From: Diplonema japonicum
Lineage: Eukaryota; Euglenozoa; Diplonemea; Diplonemida; Diplonemidae
DNA: 64,000 bases
Reading direction: 5' to 3'
Assembly: GCA_964019335.1 (NCBI GenBank)
Contig: OZ025734.1
Location: 310,001-374,000, forward strand
Part shown: positions 19,085 through 28,799 of the stretch, one piece after another
Position numbering within the stretch: position 1 is the stretch's first letter
Layout: each line of letters opens with the position of its first letter
Notes under the pieces: generated by a model
The model's database searches: none
What the model saw: only the letters and a program-made list of their open reading frames with translations
What the model was told of the DNA's origin: nothing
Program-made: the position numbers and the translations under genes

Positions 19085-20368
19085 TCAAAACGGCTTCGTG
19101 CAAGGCTCAAGAATCGCACCATCCAAAATGTCAATAAAATCCGAGAAAGGGCAGGATCCCTCCTCCCCGTGCGAACAGGCAGGGATCGAGACATACGAGC
19201 TGTCGGCAGGGTTGGAGGGGGAGAGCCTCTGCAGCTCCCGCATCTGGTCAGGACGCTGCGTCTCAAAAGCCGCCTTCACGAAATAACCACCCGTAGAAGG
19301 CGCCTTGTGGACAGTGAAGATAAGCATCGCCATAGGTGGGATCATAGTGGACCCCCAGCCAAGAGGTACCCACTCCAACCCAAGCAACTTATGGAGGAAG
19401 GCAATATTGGAATCATGTCCAAAGTACAACACAATCGAGTCCGATGGGCTCGACAGGAGCCCAGGGGTCTCCACTCCAAGCACTATCTGCTGAAGGGTCG
19501 CCTTCATGTGTGCCAGCATCTGGCTCCCCATCGACTTTGCCATGTACTGTGTGATCCATGTCTCGAACCAGAATGTGTGCAGCTCGCGGGTCTGCTCTAT
19601 CAAGTCGTATAGGGTGACCCCCTGTGCCACCGCGTTCCACGTCATGTTGTTAAGGTACATCAGCTCCACCCACTCCGTGAGGAAGCCACCCATCGTGATG
19701 CCGTTCATGTACATTTTTGACTGTGCGACGTACGCTTCTGGTATGTCCTGCAGCTGGCAAGGTGCGTCCGTCAGGTTGCACATCACGGGCTGGCAGCAGT
19801 CGATGGCGACGGAGAAATCAGTGAGGGGGTGTACCTTCTCCGATAGTTGCCTCCCTGAACCGCCTCTTGTCCCGTCCACCGACACCTTGTTCCCCCCCGA
19901 GCACTTTACGTCTGGTGAGATTGGTACCAGAGTGTTGAAGATCCACTGTGTTGCGTTGAGGCCGTCGTGTACTGTCTGGTTGCACTCGTTTTGTGGGAAG
20001 AAGCCGTCAATGAAGCCCTGTGCTGTGGCGAGGTCCCTTTGTGTGCTGTCTGCGCCGTCTGCGTACATTGTGACTCCGCCGCAGCCTCCTTTTGTGGTGA
20101 GGTTCCCGTACTGTTGCCTCCACCACTCCCCCCGCCTCTCTGCGATCTGCGATCCGTGTTCTGTGAGGTACAACGGGCCTTGCGCGCCCCAGTCCTTCAC
20201 CCAGTCTGTGTACCAGTACCTCCCGTCCTTGGAAAACATCGACATGTTCGTCCCTGGCACCGACGGCGCCCGTACAGAGTGCCGCGACATTGCGATCACC
20301 TTCACAAGCTCCAGACCCTGCCCACTGCAGCAGGCGAGCAGCGGGAGGACGGCGAGAAGCGTCTTCAT
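19085..20368 (-). CDS. Secreted histidine acid phosphatase (branch 2)
   Basis: 427 aa from ATG 20368. The signal peptide is MKTLLAVLPLLACCSG. The catalytic motif is RHSVRAP at residues 29-35 (the family usually has RHGxRxP, so Gly is replaced by Ser), with the nucleophilic His at 30. The proton-donor HD pair is at 318-319 (GHDSN). Cysteines and N-glycosylation sequons are frequent, as expected for a secreted enzyme. There is no C-terminal membrane helix. Members hydrolyse phosphomonoesters, sometimes phytate, at acidic pH in lysosomes or outside the cell; substrate cannot be predicted here. No intron is evident. The gene upstream ends at 20455, leaving an 86-nt gap. Confidence 0.88.
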   Translation of the reverse strand: MKTLLAVLPLLACCSGQGLELVKVIAMSRHSVRAPSVPGTNMSMFSKDGRYWYTDWVKDWGAQGPLYLTEHGSQIAERRGEWWRQQYGNLTTKGGCGGVTMYADGADSTQRDLATAQGFIDGFFPQNECNQTVHDGLNATQWIFNTLVPISPDVKCSGGNKVSVDGTRGGSGRQLSEKVHPLTDFSVAIDCCQPVMCNLTDAPCQLQDIPEAYVAQSKMYMNGITMGGFLTEWVELMYLNNMTWNAVAQGVTLYDLIEQTRELHTFWFETWITQYMAKSMGSQMLAHMKATLQQIVLGVETPGLLSSPSDSIVLYFGHDSNIAFLHKLLGLEWVPLGWGSTMIPPMAMLIFTVHKAPSTGGYFVKAAFETQRPDQMRELQRLSPSNPADSSYVSIPACSHGEEGSCPFSDFIDILDGAILEPCTKPF

Positions 20369-20454
20369 TTCTTTTTTTTTTTTTTTTTAAATCCCTCCTT
20401 CCCACTGATGATGTCACGCCGCTTGGGCAGGATCTTCATAAAGCAATACCAAGG

Positions 20455-20910
20455 TCACGACTTCAGATCATCCACATAAGCCTCGTGGACCCAGTGTTCG
20501 GTGTCGAAGTAAGGTGTTTGCTGTGTCCACAGCGCAGGGGGGTCCGCGTCAGGATCACGCGCAGGGGGGTAAAGGAGTGCGAGGAGCTGTTCTGGGTCAA
20601 GCGGGACATCGAGAGAAGCAGACGCAGCTGAGAGCCTGCGCTGGAACCTTAGGTAGCCCGCGAAGTCCGGTGGGCACAGGTCGCCCTCTAATACGCGATC
20701 TTCAGCAGGATCCCCCCTCTCCTCAAGCACCAGCTCCTCTTCCCGTACCTCTTTCACCTCCATATTCTCCACATTAGCCTCAAACATACTTTCTAAGCTC
20801 TTTTCTACCACTACTCCCTTCGGCAACTCGCGGCCCTTCCCTGGGGCCACCAGCGACACCCCTTCCTTGTACCCAGCATCTGTCACCATCCGTGGGTCGA
20901 TGGCTGCCAT
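20455..20910 (-). CDS. Acidic protein of unknown function
   Basis: 151 aa from ATG 20910 (MAAIDPRMVTDAGYK). The start is placed by an SL-type acceptor: a long T-rich tract followed by CACTACAG with the AG at 20940-20939, 28 nt upstream. The short 5' leader consists of CACAG/GCACA repeats. The middle is very acidic (VKEVREEELVLEERGDPAED). The C-terminal half has a probable helix (DPEQLLALLYPP) and ends in an aromatic and acidic stretch. No signal peptide, membrane helix or known domain is seen. Confidence 0.65.
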   Translation of the reverse strand: MAAIDPRMVTDAGYKEGVSLVAPGKGRELPKGVVVEKSLESMFEANVENMEVKEVREEELVLEERGDPAEDRVLEGDLCPPDFAGYLRFQRRLSAASASLDVPLDPEQLLALLYPPARDPDADPPALWTQQTPYFDTEHWVHEAYVDDLKS

Positions 20911-21640
20911 CTTGTAGGGCGTGCTGTGCTGTGCTGTGCTGTAGTGAACGGGAACAAAAAAAAAAAAAAAGAGTGGAGAAGAAAAAAAAAAAATACACAT
21001 ATGGGGAAAGAGAGTGGGGGGAGGTACAACGAAATCTTTCGAAACAGGAAAAGAAAGGTGAATAAGAGGAGAAAAAGAAGGATGTACTGTAAACAAAGGA
21101 AAGAAGAAGAAGAAGAAGAGAAGGGGTTGACTGTGGTGCCCTGCACAAGCATTGTCTACTTGATTACAGGGGCGCCACCGGTGATGACTGACAAGGAGCT
21201 CAAACAGAGAACAACACATCTGACGTACTTCTTTTGTATTTCTTTGTCTCTATGTTATCCCACCACCTGGAAAGAAAAAAACATCTGCCACCAAAGCGTC
21301 CGGTTCCTTTTTTCCCTTCTCAGTTGAGGGCTTTTTTCTTTTTTTTTTTTCTTGTTTGTTTTTTGTTCTCTATTTTTTGTTTCTTTTCCCTCGCTTTTCG
21401 GTAAAGATAAAAACAAAAAAAAGAGCTCTGTAAAACGGGAAAAAGATTCTTGCTGCCGGTCACTTTCTCGAATATTTCCCTTTTTTTCTTTTTTTTTTTC
21501 TACAGTAGACAATTAAAAAACTTCTGGATTTCTTCCCCCCCCCCCTTCTCTCATGCTCGAACGAAAATGGGGGGGGGGCAAAAAAACACCCCTTTTTTTC
21601 AAATAGGGAGAGAGATACAACAGGCAAGAAAAAAAAATGC

Positions 21641-21705
<65 letters not shown>

Positions 21706-21836
21706 TACAACAATGTATATGGTCAAATATACGGGCATCTTGTGAAAAACGAAACACACATTCCCTCCCCCCCCCCAAAAAAAAAGAAATTAAACCGAAT
21801 AATTGACCATAAAAAACACCCCCCCTTTTTTTTGTC

Positions 21837-22539
21837 TCACCGCAATTTAATATTATTTGAAGAAGCAGCATGCAACGGTGTATAAGCACCAGGCCCCGGG
21901 GAATATTCAAGCCTTGACCCCGCCCTACCAGTACGGGGCATGGAGCCACCCTTTACGGTATTTCCGAAGGAGGAGAAAGAGTTATAAGACCCACTTCCGG
22001 GGGTGGCGTTGTTGGGGTTGAACACGCCGGATCGTGACGCTTTTCCAAATGTACCACCAACAGGCTTAGAGGTTCTTGAAGCAGATGGGGAAGAAGTATA
22101 ATAACCAGGTCCCGGGAGAGGGTCAGCAATCTTGTTGGCAATTCTTCTGGCTTTTCCGAAGGTACCTCTAGCGGGTGAGCTAGACAGCAGGGAAGCATCA
22201 TGGTTGTACGTCCCGGGGCCTACATGAGAGCCGGTGGCTGTTTCATCACCCGTTCCTTTTCGGCGTGTTGCTCTTCCGAAACTGATGCCCTTGTTGTCAG
22301 TTGAGTCAGGGCAGTACGCGGCCGGTCCAGGTGTGCCGTGTTGTGCGGTGTTGGATTTGGTGCTTGAAAACCGTCCTGCCTTTGGGATGGTCGCTGCACC
22401 GTAAAGTCCGGATTTATTGCCCGCCTCGTACTGCCCGGGGCCTGGGCCACTGTCATAACCCCCTCGATCGAAGCGTCTGGCGCTCGGCATTTTCGGCGCT
22501 GAGCTGTCCTGTGGTGGGATTTAAAAAAAAAAAAAAAAA

Positions 22540-22586
<47 letters not shown>

Positions 22587-22663
22587 ATTGGCGCGAAGTA
22601 TCCTACCCTTTCCTCCGTTGGGCTGTGCGCTGCTGACATCATGCTTTTTGTCGGCGAGGCCAT
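21837..22663 (-). CDS. SHIPPO/STPGR-repeat protein (probable ciliary microtubule protein), two exons
   Basis: Exon 1 is 22663-22586 (26 codons, MASPTKSMM...YFAPM) and exon 2 is 22508-21837. The 77-nt intron (22585-22509) runs GTAAAA to CCACAG and is almost only A then T. Splicing joins APM to DSSAPKMPSARR in phase 0, giving 249 aa. The protein has Pro-Gly-Pro-Gly repeats spaced along its length (GPGPGQY, TPGPAAY, VGPGTY, LPGPGYY, TPGSGSY, SPGPGAY), alternating with GTFGKA or SFGRA segments. This is the sperm-tail PG-rich (ODF3/CIMAP-like) pattern. Such proteins associate with flagellar or other stable microtubules. Confidence 0.88.
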
Positions 22664-22848
22664 GTTGTGTTTGTTGCTCCTTCCCACCCTCTCCACCCCT
22701 CCTTCTTTTTTTTTTTTTTTTTGATTTCTTTTTTTTTATACCTCATATGTGCCCGGGTGCGTTAGGTTAAAAAAAAGGGGGGGGGGGGGCAAAAGGAAAC
22801 GGAAGAAACAAAAGGAAAGAGGAAAAAAATTTTTTTTGATGCATGCAG

Positions 22849-22965
22849 ACCTTTCTAGGTGGTGCATGTTGCCGTCCGGCCCCTTCATCTTTTATGCAAT
22901 TCTGAATACGTGCCGTCTGGGGCCTAACTGTAGGGACAGCAGCATGCTGCTTCATCTAGAAAGGT
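22849..22965. repeat. Imperfect inverted repeat (foldback) of about 117 nt
   Basis: ACCTTTCTAG (22849-22858) pairs with CTAGAAAGGT (22956-22965). Inner complementary blocks include GGCCCC with GGGGCC and GCATG with CATGC. It lies in a 1-kb gene-free spacer (22664-23675). It could be a small hairpin-type element or a structured RNA; no family is recognised. Confidence 0.55.
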
Positions 22966-23125
22966 TAAAATTACACAACCGCGGGAAGAAAAAAAAAAAG
23001 AAAAGTAAACACGCGTCTCACTATGCGGACGGCCCTGTCTTTCAGCTTGGTGCCGATAACTCAGACAGGCTGGCATTGCAGTAGCCTCACGTTCTTGCAT
23101 AGGCTGCGCTGGGAAGGTGGTGCGC

Positions 23126-23170
<45 letters not shown>

Positions 23171-23457
23171 CTCCGTTTCAAGAATGATGCCCTCGGGCAC
23201 GTCTTTTAAGGCTTTTGGAAATTATGCACCAAAAAGAATCTTTTTTAAACATACAGGCAAAAAAAAAGGGGGGGGGATGACGAAAAGTGCGTATTTCAGC
23301 AACACGACTGCAGGGATAGAAGTACCCGCTTGGGGAGAAGAAGAAGGAAGAGGAAGAGAAAGAAAACAACAAAAAACTATTCTTTTTTAAGGTACCAGTA
23401 TGCGTTTTTTTTTTGTTTTTTTTTTTTTGTTGCGCTCACCGGCCGTGCTGCAAAGGG

Positions 23458-23488
<31 letters not shown>

Positions 23489-23675
23489 TCCCTATTGTTT
23501 GCTTCTTCCAACGCCGGACAGTTGTTGTGTGCAGGTATCGCAGGGGGGGGATTTTTTTGTGTCCCCCCCCCCCGGAATGACAAAACAGAAAACGGAGAAA
23601 GAAAAAAAAAAGTAAAGTAGCCCTGGCTTTCGGAAGAAATAAGGGCTATCTCCCCTCCCCCCCCCCTTTTTTATA

Positions 23676-23958
23676 TTACACCCCTGAAGACGGTCGTTTT
23701 TGAGGGGATTTGTTCTGCTCCGCCAGTAGGTCTCTCAGGCACGCAAGTGCGGATTCCTCTTGCTGATCCTGTGTGTGTGCGTGCTTTATTCTTCTAATCA
23801 CAAACCACAGGGTCGATTACTCCTTGGTGCGCGTTGGCCATTAACACTATATCCAAGGAAGAGGCTTGCCGGGAGGACCTCAATGCCGTTCTTAAGGACC
23901 CTTGCATAAGAACAGGGGCCCCATCGAGAGCCTTGGCTTCTGCTTCAGCGGAACTCAT
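23676..23958 (-). CDS. Small 76-residue protein of two exons, function unknown
   Basis: Exon 1 is 23958-23821 (46 codons, starting MSSAEAEAKALDGAPVLM). A 52-nt intron (23820-23769, GTAATC...ACACACACAG) follows, then exon 2 at 23768-23676 (DQQEESALACLRDLLAEQNK...). Splicing is in phase 0. Without it the frame ends soon after exon 1. An AG lies directly before the ATG and follows a T-rich tract (CGACAG then ATG), fitting an SL acceptor with almost no 5' leader. The product looks helical and mildly charged, with no signal peptide or membrane helix. It is too short for the usual ORF cut-off. The clean splice and long open frame support a real gene. Confidence 0.65.
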
Positions 23959-23973
23959 CTGTCGTTACAAAAC

Positions 23974-24004
<31 letters not shown>

Positions 24005-24227
24005 CTTTTTCTTTTAAAAAATTCTCACTGTGATGGAAGGGTATAAAAAAAATTTTTTTTTATAAAAAAAAAAAAAAAAAAAAAATAGATAAATGTATAA
24101 TTCAAAAAAAAAATTTTTTTTTTTCTCATCTCATTCTCTCTTTTCGACAAAGTGGGGGGAAGCTAGGAGGAAAGATGATAGAAAAAAAAATGCACGAACC
24201 ACGGGGGGGGGGGGGGGGGGGGGTATT

Positions 24228-24992
24228 TCAACTGGACAGCATCATGTCGTTGGACCGCCCGTTGGTGAGGATGTAGCACCGGTCCTTTTCATTTTGAATC
24301 TCGTACTCGATAAGCTTGAGAACAGAGCTTGCAAAGTGCTTGCAATTGTCGGTGGCGACGCTGTACGGGGTGTTCAAGAAAAGGTTCATCAGCCTGGTGA
24401 CAGTCACCATAGGTATCAACACAGGTATACATATCACCTCAGTCACAAGCGGATTCACTCGCAGACGGCCTTGCTGGGTGGTGCTAAACACTCTATCAAA
24501 GGAAACGTCTTCTCGGATAACGACCCCTTGCCGGACCTTTTCAGCGCAGATAAAAACGCACCCGTGGGTGTTCGCGTATCGTTGACATTCAAAAATGAGG
24601 AAATCGTGCTTGATAATACCCCCCGTTAGGGTTATGTTGGAGGAGCACCGTTTCACCCTCACGATTCTCAGCCCTTTGTTCGGTGGCTCTTCGGCCATCC
24701 ATTGCAGGTCCGCTTTGTACATTTCCTTGGCCCTGTCCATGTTCCACTCTGCCACGTCTAGGTAGTACTTCGCTTCTGGTTCGGCAAGGCCTTCCACAGT
24801 CAAGGCCTTAACAGCTTTTTCCCTTTGTAGAACAGCTTCTTTGCATGGGATGTCTAACACCTTCCTGTTCAAAAAATCCAGGTCCTCGTATAGTAGGTTG
24901 TTGGCCTTCATGATGTCCCCCGCCGCAACACCGTACCTCAGCGAGAGCATCATCATGTTGTCACCGGGGCGGAGTTTGTGGGTTTTGAACAT
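24228..24992 (-). CDS. LysM domain protein with UBA-like segment and a permuted papain-like (LRAT/NlpC-type) region
   Basis: 254 aa from ATG 24992. Residues about 3-50 form a LysM domain (HKLRPGDNMMMLSLRYGV ... LNRKVLDIP). Residues about 70-100 resemble a UBA helix bundle (EPEAKYYLDVAEWNMDRA). The C-terminal half has IIKHDFLIFEC and, about 85 residues later, DNCKHFASSVL. A His in a strand followed by a distal N-C-x-H-F motif is typical of LRAT/PPPDE/NlpC-type permuted thiol folds, so an acyltransferase or peptidase activity is possible. That part is an inference from two motifs. No signal peptide, so intracellular. A pyrimidine tract lies upstream at about 25078-25160. Confidence 0.72.
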   Translation of the reverse strand: MFKTHKLRPGDNMMMLSLRYGVAAGDIMKANNLLYEDLDFLNRKVLDIPCKEAVLQREKAVKALTVEGLAEPEAKYYLDVAEWNMDRAKEMYKADLQWMAEEPPNKGLRIVRVKRCSSNITLTGGIIKHDFLIFECQRYANTHGCVFICAEKVRQGVVIREDVSFDRVFSTTQQGRLRVNPLVTEVICIPVLIPMVTVTRLMNLFLNTPYSVATDNCKHFASSVLKLIEYEIQNEKDRCYILTNGRSNDMMLSS

Positions 24993-25128
24993 AGTCGTTC
25001 CCCCCGCCGCCGCTGCCGCCTTTTTTTTTTTTTTTTTTTTTTAATTTGTTAGCCAACATATAGGTGAGGCGACGAACAAAAAAAAAAAAAAAAAAAGGTG
25101 GGAGAGGGGGGGGGGGGAAAGAACAAAG

Positions 25129-25160
<32 letters not shown>

Positions 25161-25178
25161 TTGTTTGTTTCGTGTTTG

Positions 25179-27008
25179 TCACGATACGACAGCCGCCTCT
25201 GCACGGAGGGATGGGTCGTCCTCTTCGTCGTCGTCCAGGATGTCCATCGCATCCTCTTCCTCGTTGCTGATCGTTGTTGCGGTTTGCTCTCGTGTTATGG
25301 TGGCGGTCAGTTCAGGAAGGGACCTGGTGGGGTGCCCCCAGTTCACGAGATATGATATTATAAAAACCTGCACTCTGTGTGGTTCCTTCACCGTGTCGAA
25401 GGTTGCAGCTGCCTTTGTGACGAGCGTTTGCAACTTCGACGCTGCCGACGACACAAGCGAGGCACCGAACGTGAACACCGTCTTCTTCTCAGTGAGGGGT
25501 ATGTTGTGCTCCACACCACTTTCATCAAACAGCACAACCAGCTTTTTCAAAATTTTTGTGGAGCTGTCGCCAAGAGGCAACGCTGCAAACTTATTCTCAC
25601 CGACATCAGGAAACCGCATTAAATGGCGTCTCGCTTCCCTTTGATACACAACGTGCCCCATCGGCGGCCGTGGATTTTCACCATCTACAAGATATTCTGC
25701 AAAACCATGACTCCGTGTTCTTATAGTAAGTTCCGCCCCAGAGACCATCTCGGTGAAGGTTACAGGAGGGGGCATTTGCGGGTTTATTTCCGAAGCAGCG
25801 TCGGGCCATAATTTCGTGATTTTTCTCGCAGGGGAGTAGAAGTCTGACGACGGGGCTGCGGTTCGGTATATCCCCAGGGCCTTTCCGTTTGAAAGCATCT
25901 CGTTCATGGTTGTTCCGTGGTGGTCTGTCTCTGAGAGGACCCGTGCAGGATCATCTCTAAGAATTTGAAAGTACGGGTTTTCAAAATCGCTCACGGCACT
26001 GTACGTTTTCAGAGATTGATGTTCGACTCCGCTGCCCATTCTCGAAAACGCCTTTAGATGCGGTGACACTGTGAAATTCACCAGCCCGTTCGGGGGGTTG
26101 CAAAATGCATTATGCGACACGAGTAGGACCCCCAACGCAGCGGTGATCAGCACCCCTTCATCATAATCACACGTGTGCGCAGTAATCTTCGTGGTTTTAA
26201 CAAACTGATGGTGCGCCCATGATCGGTTCACGGAACTACCCGTATAGTAATAATAACCTACCGGGTGGAACCCGAAGGATGTGAATGTGGAAGGGATTCG
26301 ATCACAAGGGTGGAAAAATGAGTGGAGGCTGGCTGCAATGCCTTCTTTCGAAAGGAAAGTGCTCAACCGTTTCCCTGCCCAGTACGGCGCACCGAACGTG
26401 ACTGCCATCGCGACATTTTTCCACTCCGGTCGAGCCAGCAAGGTTTGGGTTAGTTTAATGCTGGCGATGCAGCCCCCTAAAGAGTGCCCTGCAAAGACAA
26501 TCTTCTTTATCGTGTTTTCGCGTAATCTTCTTTCGATCGTTTCAGTCATTTCCTCACTATTGTACCTGAGGGATCTATTGTAGAACCCACAGTGTACATT
26601 GCTACCTTCCGGGGTTTTAGGAAAAGGCCGTTTTCTCATGTGAACGTCGGATAGGAAATCGTTCAAATGTTTTGTGCCGCAAAATGCGAAGTAAAGAGTG
26701 TCAGCGTCGCTCGCCATAACCATGGGGTGGACCTTTGTTCCGGGGCCTATACAATCTATTATTTCAACAGAACCTTGGAGCTGGAACAGATCCCAGCAGC
26801 TGGCGAGTTTTTGCAGCCTTCTGAAAGCGGATTTTCTGGTGTACAAAGGGTCGATTACTTTGTAAGCGTGCTCTGAGAGGACAGCGCTGGTAGTAATCCT
26901 TCTTCTCTGGTCGGGGTCGGTCAGAAGCGCGCATTTTTCATCCACAACATTGTAGCTCTCTTCTGTTGCAGAATCAATGCCTTCCCAAGTTTCTTCTTCG
27001 TCCGACAT
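25179..27008 (-). CDS. Class-3 (fungal-type) lipase domain protein
   Basis: 609 aa from ATG 27008 (MSDEEETWEG). The frame upstream of this ATG is low-complexity leader sequence and is excluded. The alpha/beta-hydrolase core is at about residues 35-275. The nucleophile motif GHSLGG is at 174-179 (Ser176), with CDR containing a candidate catalytic Asp at 236 and a candidate His in the WAHHQF segment near 266. FAFCGTKHLNDFLSD before the nucleophile fits lipase class 3. The C-terminal 330 residues are unrecognised and end in a strongly acidic stretch. There is no signal peptide, so it is probably a cytosolic or peripheral-membrane acylglycerol or phospholipid hydrolase. Confidence 0.87.
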   Translation of the reverse strand: MSDEEETWEGIDSATEESYNVVDEKCALLTDPDQRRRITTSAVLSEHAYKVIDPLYTRKSAFRRLQKLASCWDLFQLQGSVEIIDCIGPGTKVHPMVMASDADTLYFAFCGTKHLNDFLSDVHMRKRPFPKTPEGSNVHCGFYNRSLRYNSEEMTETIERRLRENTIKKIVFAGHSLGGCIASIKLTQTLLARPEWKNVAMAVTFGAPYWAGKRLSTFLSKEGIAASLHSFFHPCDRIPSTFTSFGFHPVGYYYYTGSSVNRSWAHHQFVKTTKITAHTCDYDEGVLITAALGVLLVSHNAFCNPPNGLVNFTVSPHLKAFSRMGSGVEHQSLKTYSAVSDFENPYFQILRDDPARVLSETDHHGTTMNEMLSNGKALGIYRTAAPSSDFYSPARKITKLWPDAASEINPQMPPPVTFTEMVSGAELTIRTRSHGFAEYLVDGENPRPPMGHVVYQREARRHLMRFPDVGENKFAALPLGDSSTKILKKLVVLFDESGVEHNIPLTEKKTVFTFGASLVSSAASKLQTLVTKAAATFDTVKEPHRVQVFIISYLVNWGHPTRSLPELTATITREQTATTISNEEEDAMDILDDDEEDDPSLRAEAAVVS

Positions 27009-27169
27009 TATATTATTATTATTTTTTTTCACCCCCCCTTTTTTTTTGGTGTATTTTTTTTTGTTTTGTTTTTTTTTTGCGAAATGAGAAAAAAGAAATG
27101 AGGAAAAAAAAAAAAAGATTTTTTTGCAATAACAAATTTCTCTGATTTTTTTTTTTCCCTTCTTTTTTT

Positions 27170-27611
27170 TCACTCTTCCCACGATTTCTTCAACAGCCCG
27201 CTGTCAAAGGATTTTGAAAGCAAGGACAGATTGGCGATTCTGGCGTAGGCCTCGAGGCAGTTCCACACCGCTCTCGTCTCGTCTTTGCACTCTGTCTCGG
27301 GGCGGTTTTTCCAACACATATTTGTGTCCCGTACTTGCAATGGGCAGTACGCTGTACTGATGTTATTGATGTAGCTTTCAAGCATCTGGGAGGTGCGTGG
27401 ATTTTTATTTATTTTTTTTTTTTTTTTTTTTTTTAAACAATACCGAAACGCATTTTTGTGGGTCAGTTTCTTCCTTCACACATTTGGTCCACAATTTTTC
27501 CGATGCCCGGGCCTTGGATACAAACACGTTCACCCGCCTTTCTTCTTGCGCGACAAATTCACTCGAAACTTCCGACCATGGCGTTCCTCCTTGCGTGGCG
27601 TCTTCGCTCAT
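27170..27611 (-). CDS. Triple CX9C (CHCH-type) protein, probable mitochondrial intermembrane-space protein, two exons
   Basis: Exon 1 is 27611-27444 and exon 2 is 27385-27170, with a 58-nt intron (27443-27386, GTATTG...CTCCCAG). Phase-0 splicing joins KCVS to MLESYINN, giving 127 aa. There are three Cys-x9-Cys pairs: 44/54 (CVKEETDPQKC), 70/80 (CPLQVRDTNMC) and 89/99 (CKDETRAVWNC). Exon 1 carries the first pair, so an unspliced reading hides it. CX9C proteins are imported and oxidised by the Mia40 route and include respiratory-complex subunits and assembly factors; NDUFA8-like subunits have several such pairs. The specific identity is not established. The stop codon is 162 nt upstream of the lipase ATG. 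Confidence 0.82.
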
Positions 27612-28079
27612 TTGTGTTTAAGTTAAAATTATTATTGTTTGTTTTATTCCTTTTTCTCCTCCCCCTCCCCCACCGCACTCCTTCTTTTTTTTTTTTTTTG
27701 TTATTTTTATTTCAAACTCCAAGAAAGAACAAAATAACAAAAGAAGAAGGAAAAAAAAAAAAGAAATATCGCACAGGAAAAAAAAAAAGAAAGAAGACAA
27801 AAAGGACAGACTTAATAGGCATAGCAAATAAATAAAAAAGGCCAGGGAGGGGTAAAAAAAAGGGGGGGGGGGGGCGCAGCTATTTACTCTTTTTTTTCTT
27901 GAATTTAACTCCTAGGTAAAACACGTGGGTCCTGGGGCAAAAAAAAAAAAATACTAATTATTCGTTGTAAGCCTATCTCTCTCTCTTTTTTTTTAAAAAT
28001 CTTTTTCCTTCTTTTTGTTACAATGAGCTTATCAGACCGGAACTATTAAAAAAAAAAAAAAAAAAATAATAACTATTTA
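27612..28079. other. Spacer, no gene seen
   Basis: Mostly T, A and G homopolymers with short mixed sequence (for example at 27890-27940 and 27960-28040). Nothing recognisable. Confidence 0.5.
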
Positions 28080-28220
28080 TTTAGTGAAAATAAGATCGTA
28101 TGATTTTCACGCGTGGTGGTTTAACGAGTGGGTATATGACTTCACGAGCGAAGCGAGTGAAGGAACATCAACGAGTTAAACATGCCATCACAAGTGAAAA
28201 TCGGATCTATTTTCACTAAA
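28080..28220. repeat. Long inverted repeat (hairpin element)
   Basis: TTTAGTGAAAATA (28080-28092) is perfectly complementary to TATTTTCACTAAA (28208-28220). Inside, GATTTTCAC (28102-28110) pairs with GTGAAAATC (28194-28202), and TTAAC with GTTAA. The centre (28141-28161) is TTCACGAGCGAAGCGAGTGAA, itself a small hairpin. This suits a foldback or MITE-type insertion, or a hairpin RNA. No target duplication is obvious. Confidence 0.75.
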
Positions 28221-28235
28221 TCCGTTGTTTTATTT

Positions 28236-28796
28236 AACGTCAGTCAGATTTGAAAGGGTGGGGCATTACAGGTTACAAGTTACAAGTTACAAATTTTATT
28301 GGGGGTGCTTATGGTTGATATTGATTGTCAAGGCATATCCTGTGTGGTGCGGGCTGTGCGTCCATGGGTGCTGACAGGACCTCGGTCTGGACCTGTGGGG
28401 CTGCTGCCTGGGTTGCTGAGGTTGCCCCACTAGCAGCTGTCACCGCCGCTGGCTTGCCAAGCCCACCTCTCTCCCCTTCTATTGAGAGAGGCGACCAGAT
28501 CCTTGAGTGACGTAAAAAGTGAGATTCCCAGATTCGAACCGGGGTTTCCAAACAAGGGGCCTGTGTGGTAACCACTTAGGTGATTCCTTTTCCGTGTTTG
28601 CCCCCGACCCCTTGCTGTGCAGTGAAAATAGGGCAAGCGTGAATATAAAGTACTTTATATTCACTCATAAAGTAATTTTCATTTCTGCCCCTGTTTTCTT
28701 CCTAAAACAAGCCTGAAATCTGCAATGAAAATAAAGTGAAGCGTGAAATAATGTGAAATATTATATTCACTCCCACCCTTGAAAATCTGACTGGAG

Positions 28797-28799
<3 letters not shown>
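28236..28799. mobile_element. About 565-bp element with roughly 27-bp imperfect terminal inverted repeats
   Basis: The left end, CAGTCAGATTTGAAAGGGTG (28241-28260), has an inverted counterpart at 28773-28796 (CACCCTTGAAAATCTGACTG). The ends are preceded by TTTAAC and followed by GTTATA, so the target duplication is unclear (TTAA versus TTAT, or TA). Inside are a GTTACAA microsatellite (about 28267-28292), a tRNA-like segment and repeated GTGAA/TTCAC blocks. No transposase frame is present. The family is unassigned. Confidence 0.65.
28514..28590 (-). other. tRNA-like sequence with Pol III promoter-type boxes (degenerate tRNA or SINE head)
   Basis: The minus strand contains a good B-box-like T arm, GGTTCGAATCT (28530-28540), with a T stem having one mismatch. 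A D-arm-like segment, CACCTAAGTGGTTACC, lies about 30 nt earlier, and a TTTTT run (28514-28518) follows the expected 3' end. The acceptor stem does not pair well and the anticodon arm is weak, so a functional tRNA is unlikely. On the same strand a TTGTAAC-type repeat tail lies about 230 nt further on, which would suit a SINE. Confidence 0.35.

Noticed and set aside
21450-21806. ORFs rich in Lys or Phe here and at 13863, 23330, 25064 and 39094
   Set aside because: They are translations of A or T runs with no other content.
28514-28590. A functional tRNA gene
   Set aside because: The T arm and terminator look good but the acceptor stem does not pair and the anticodon arm is poor.
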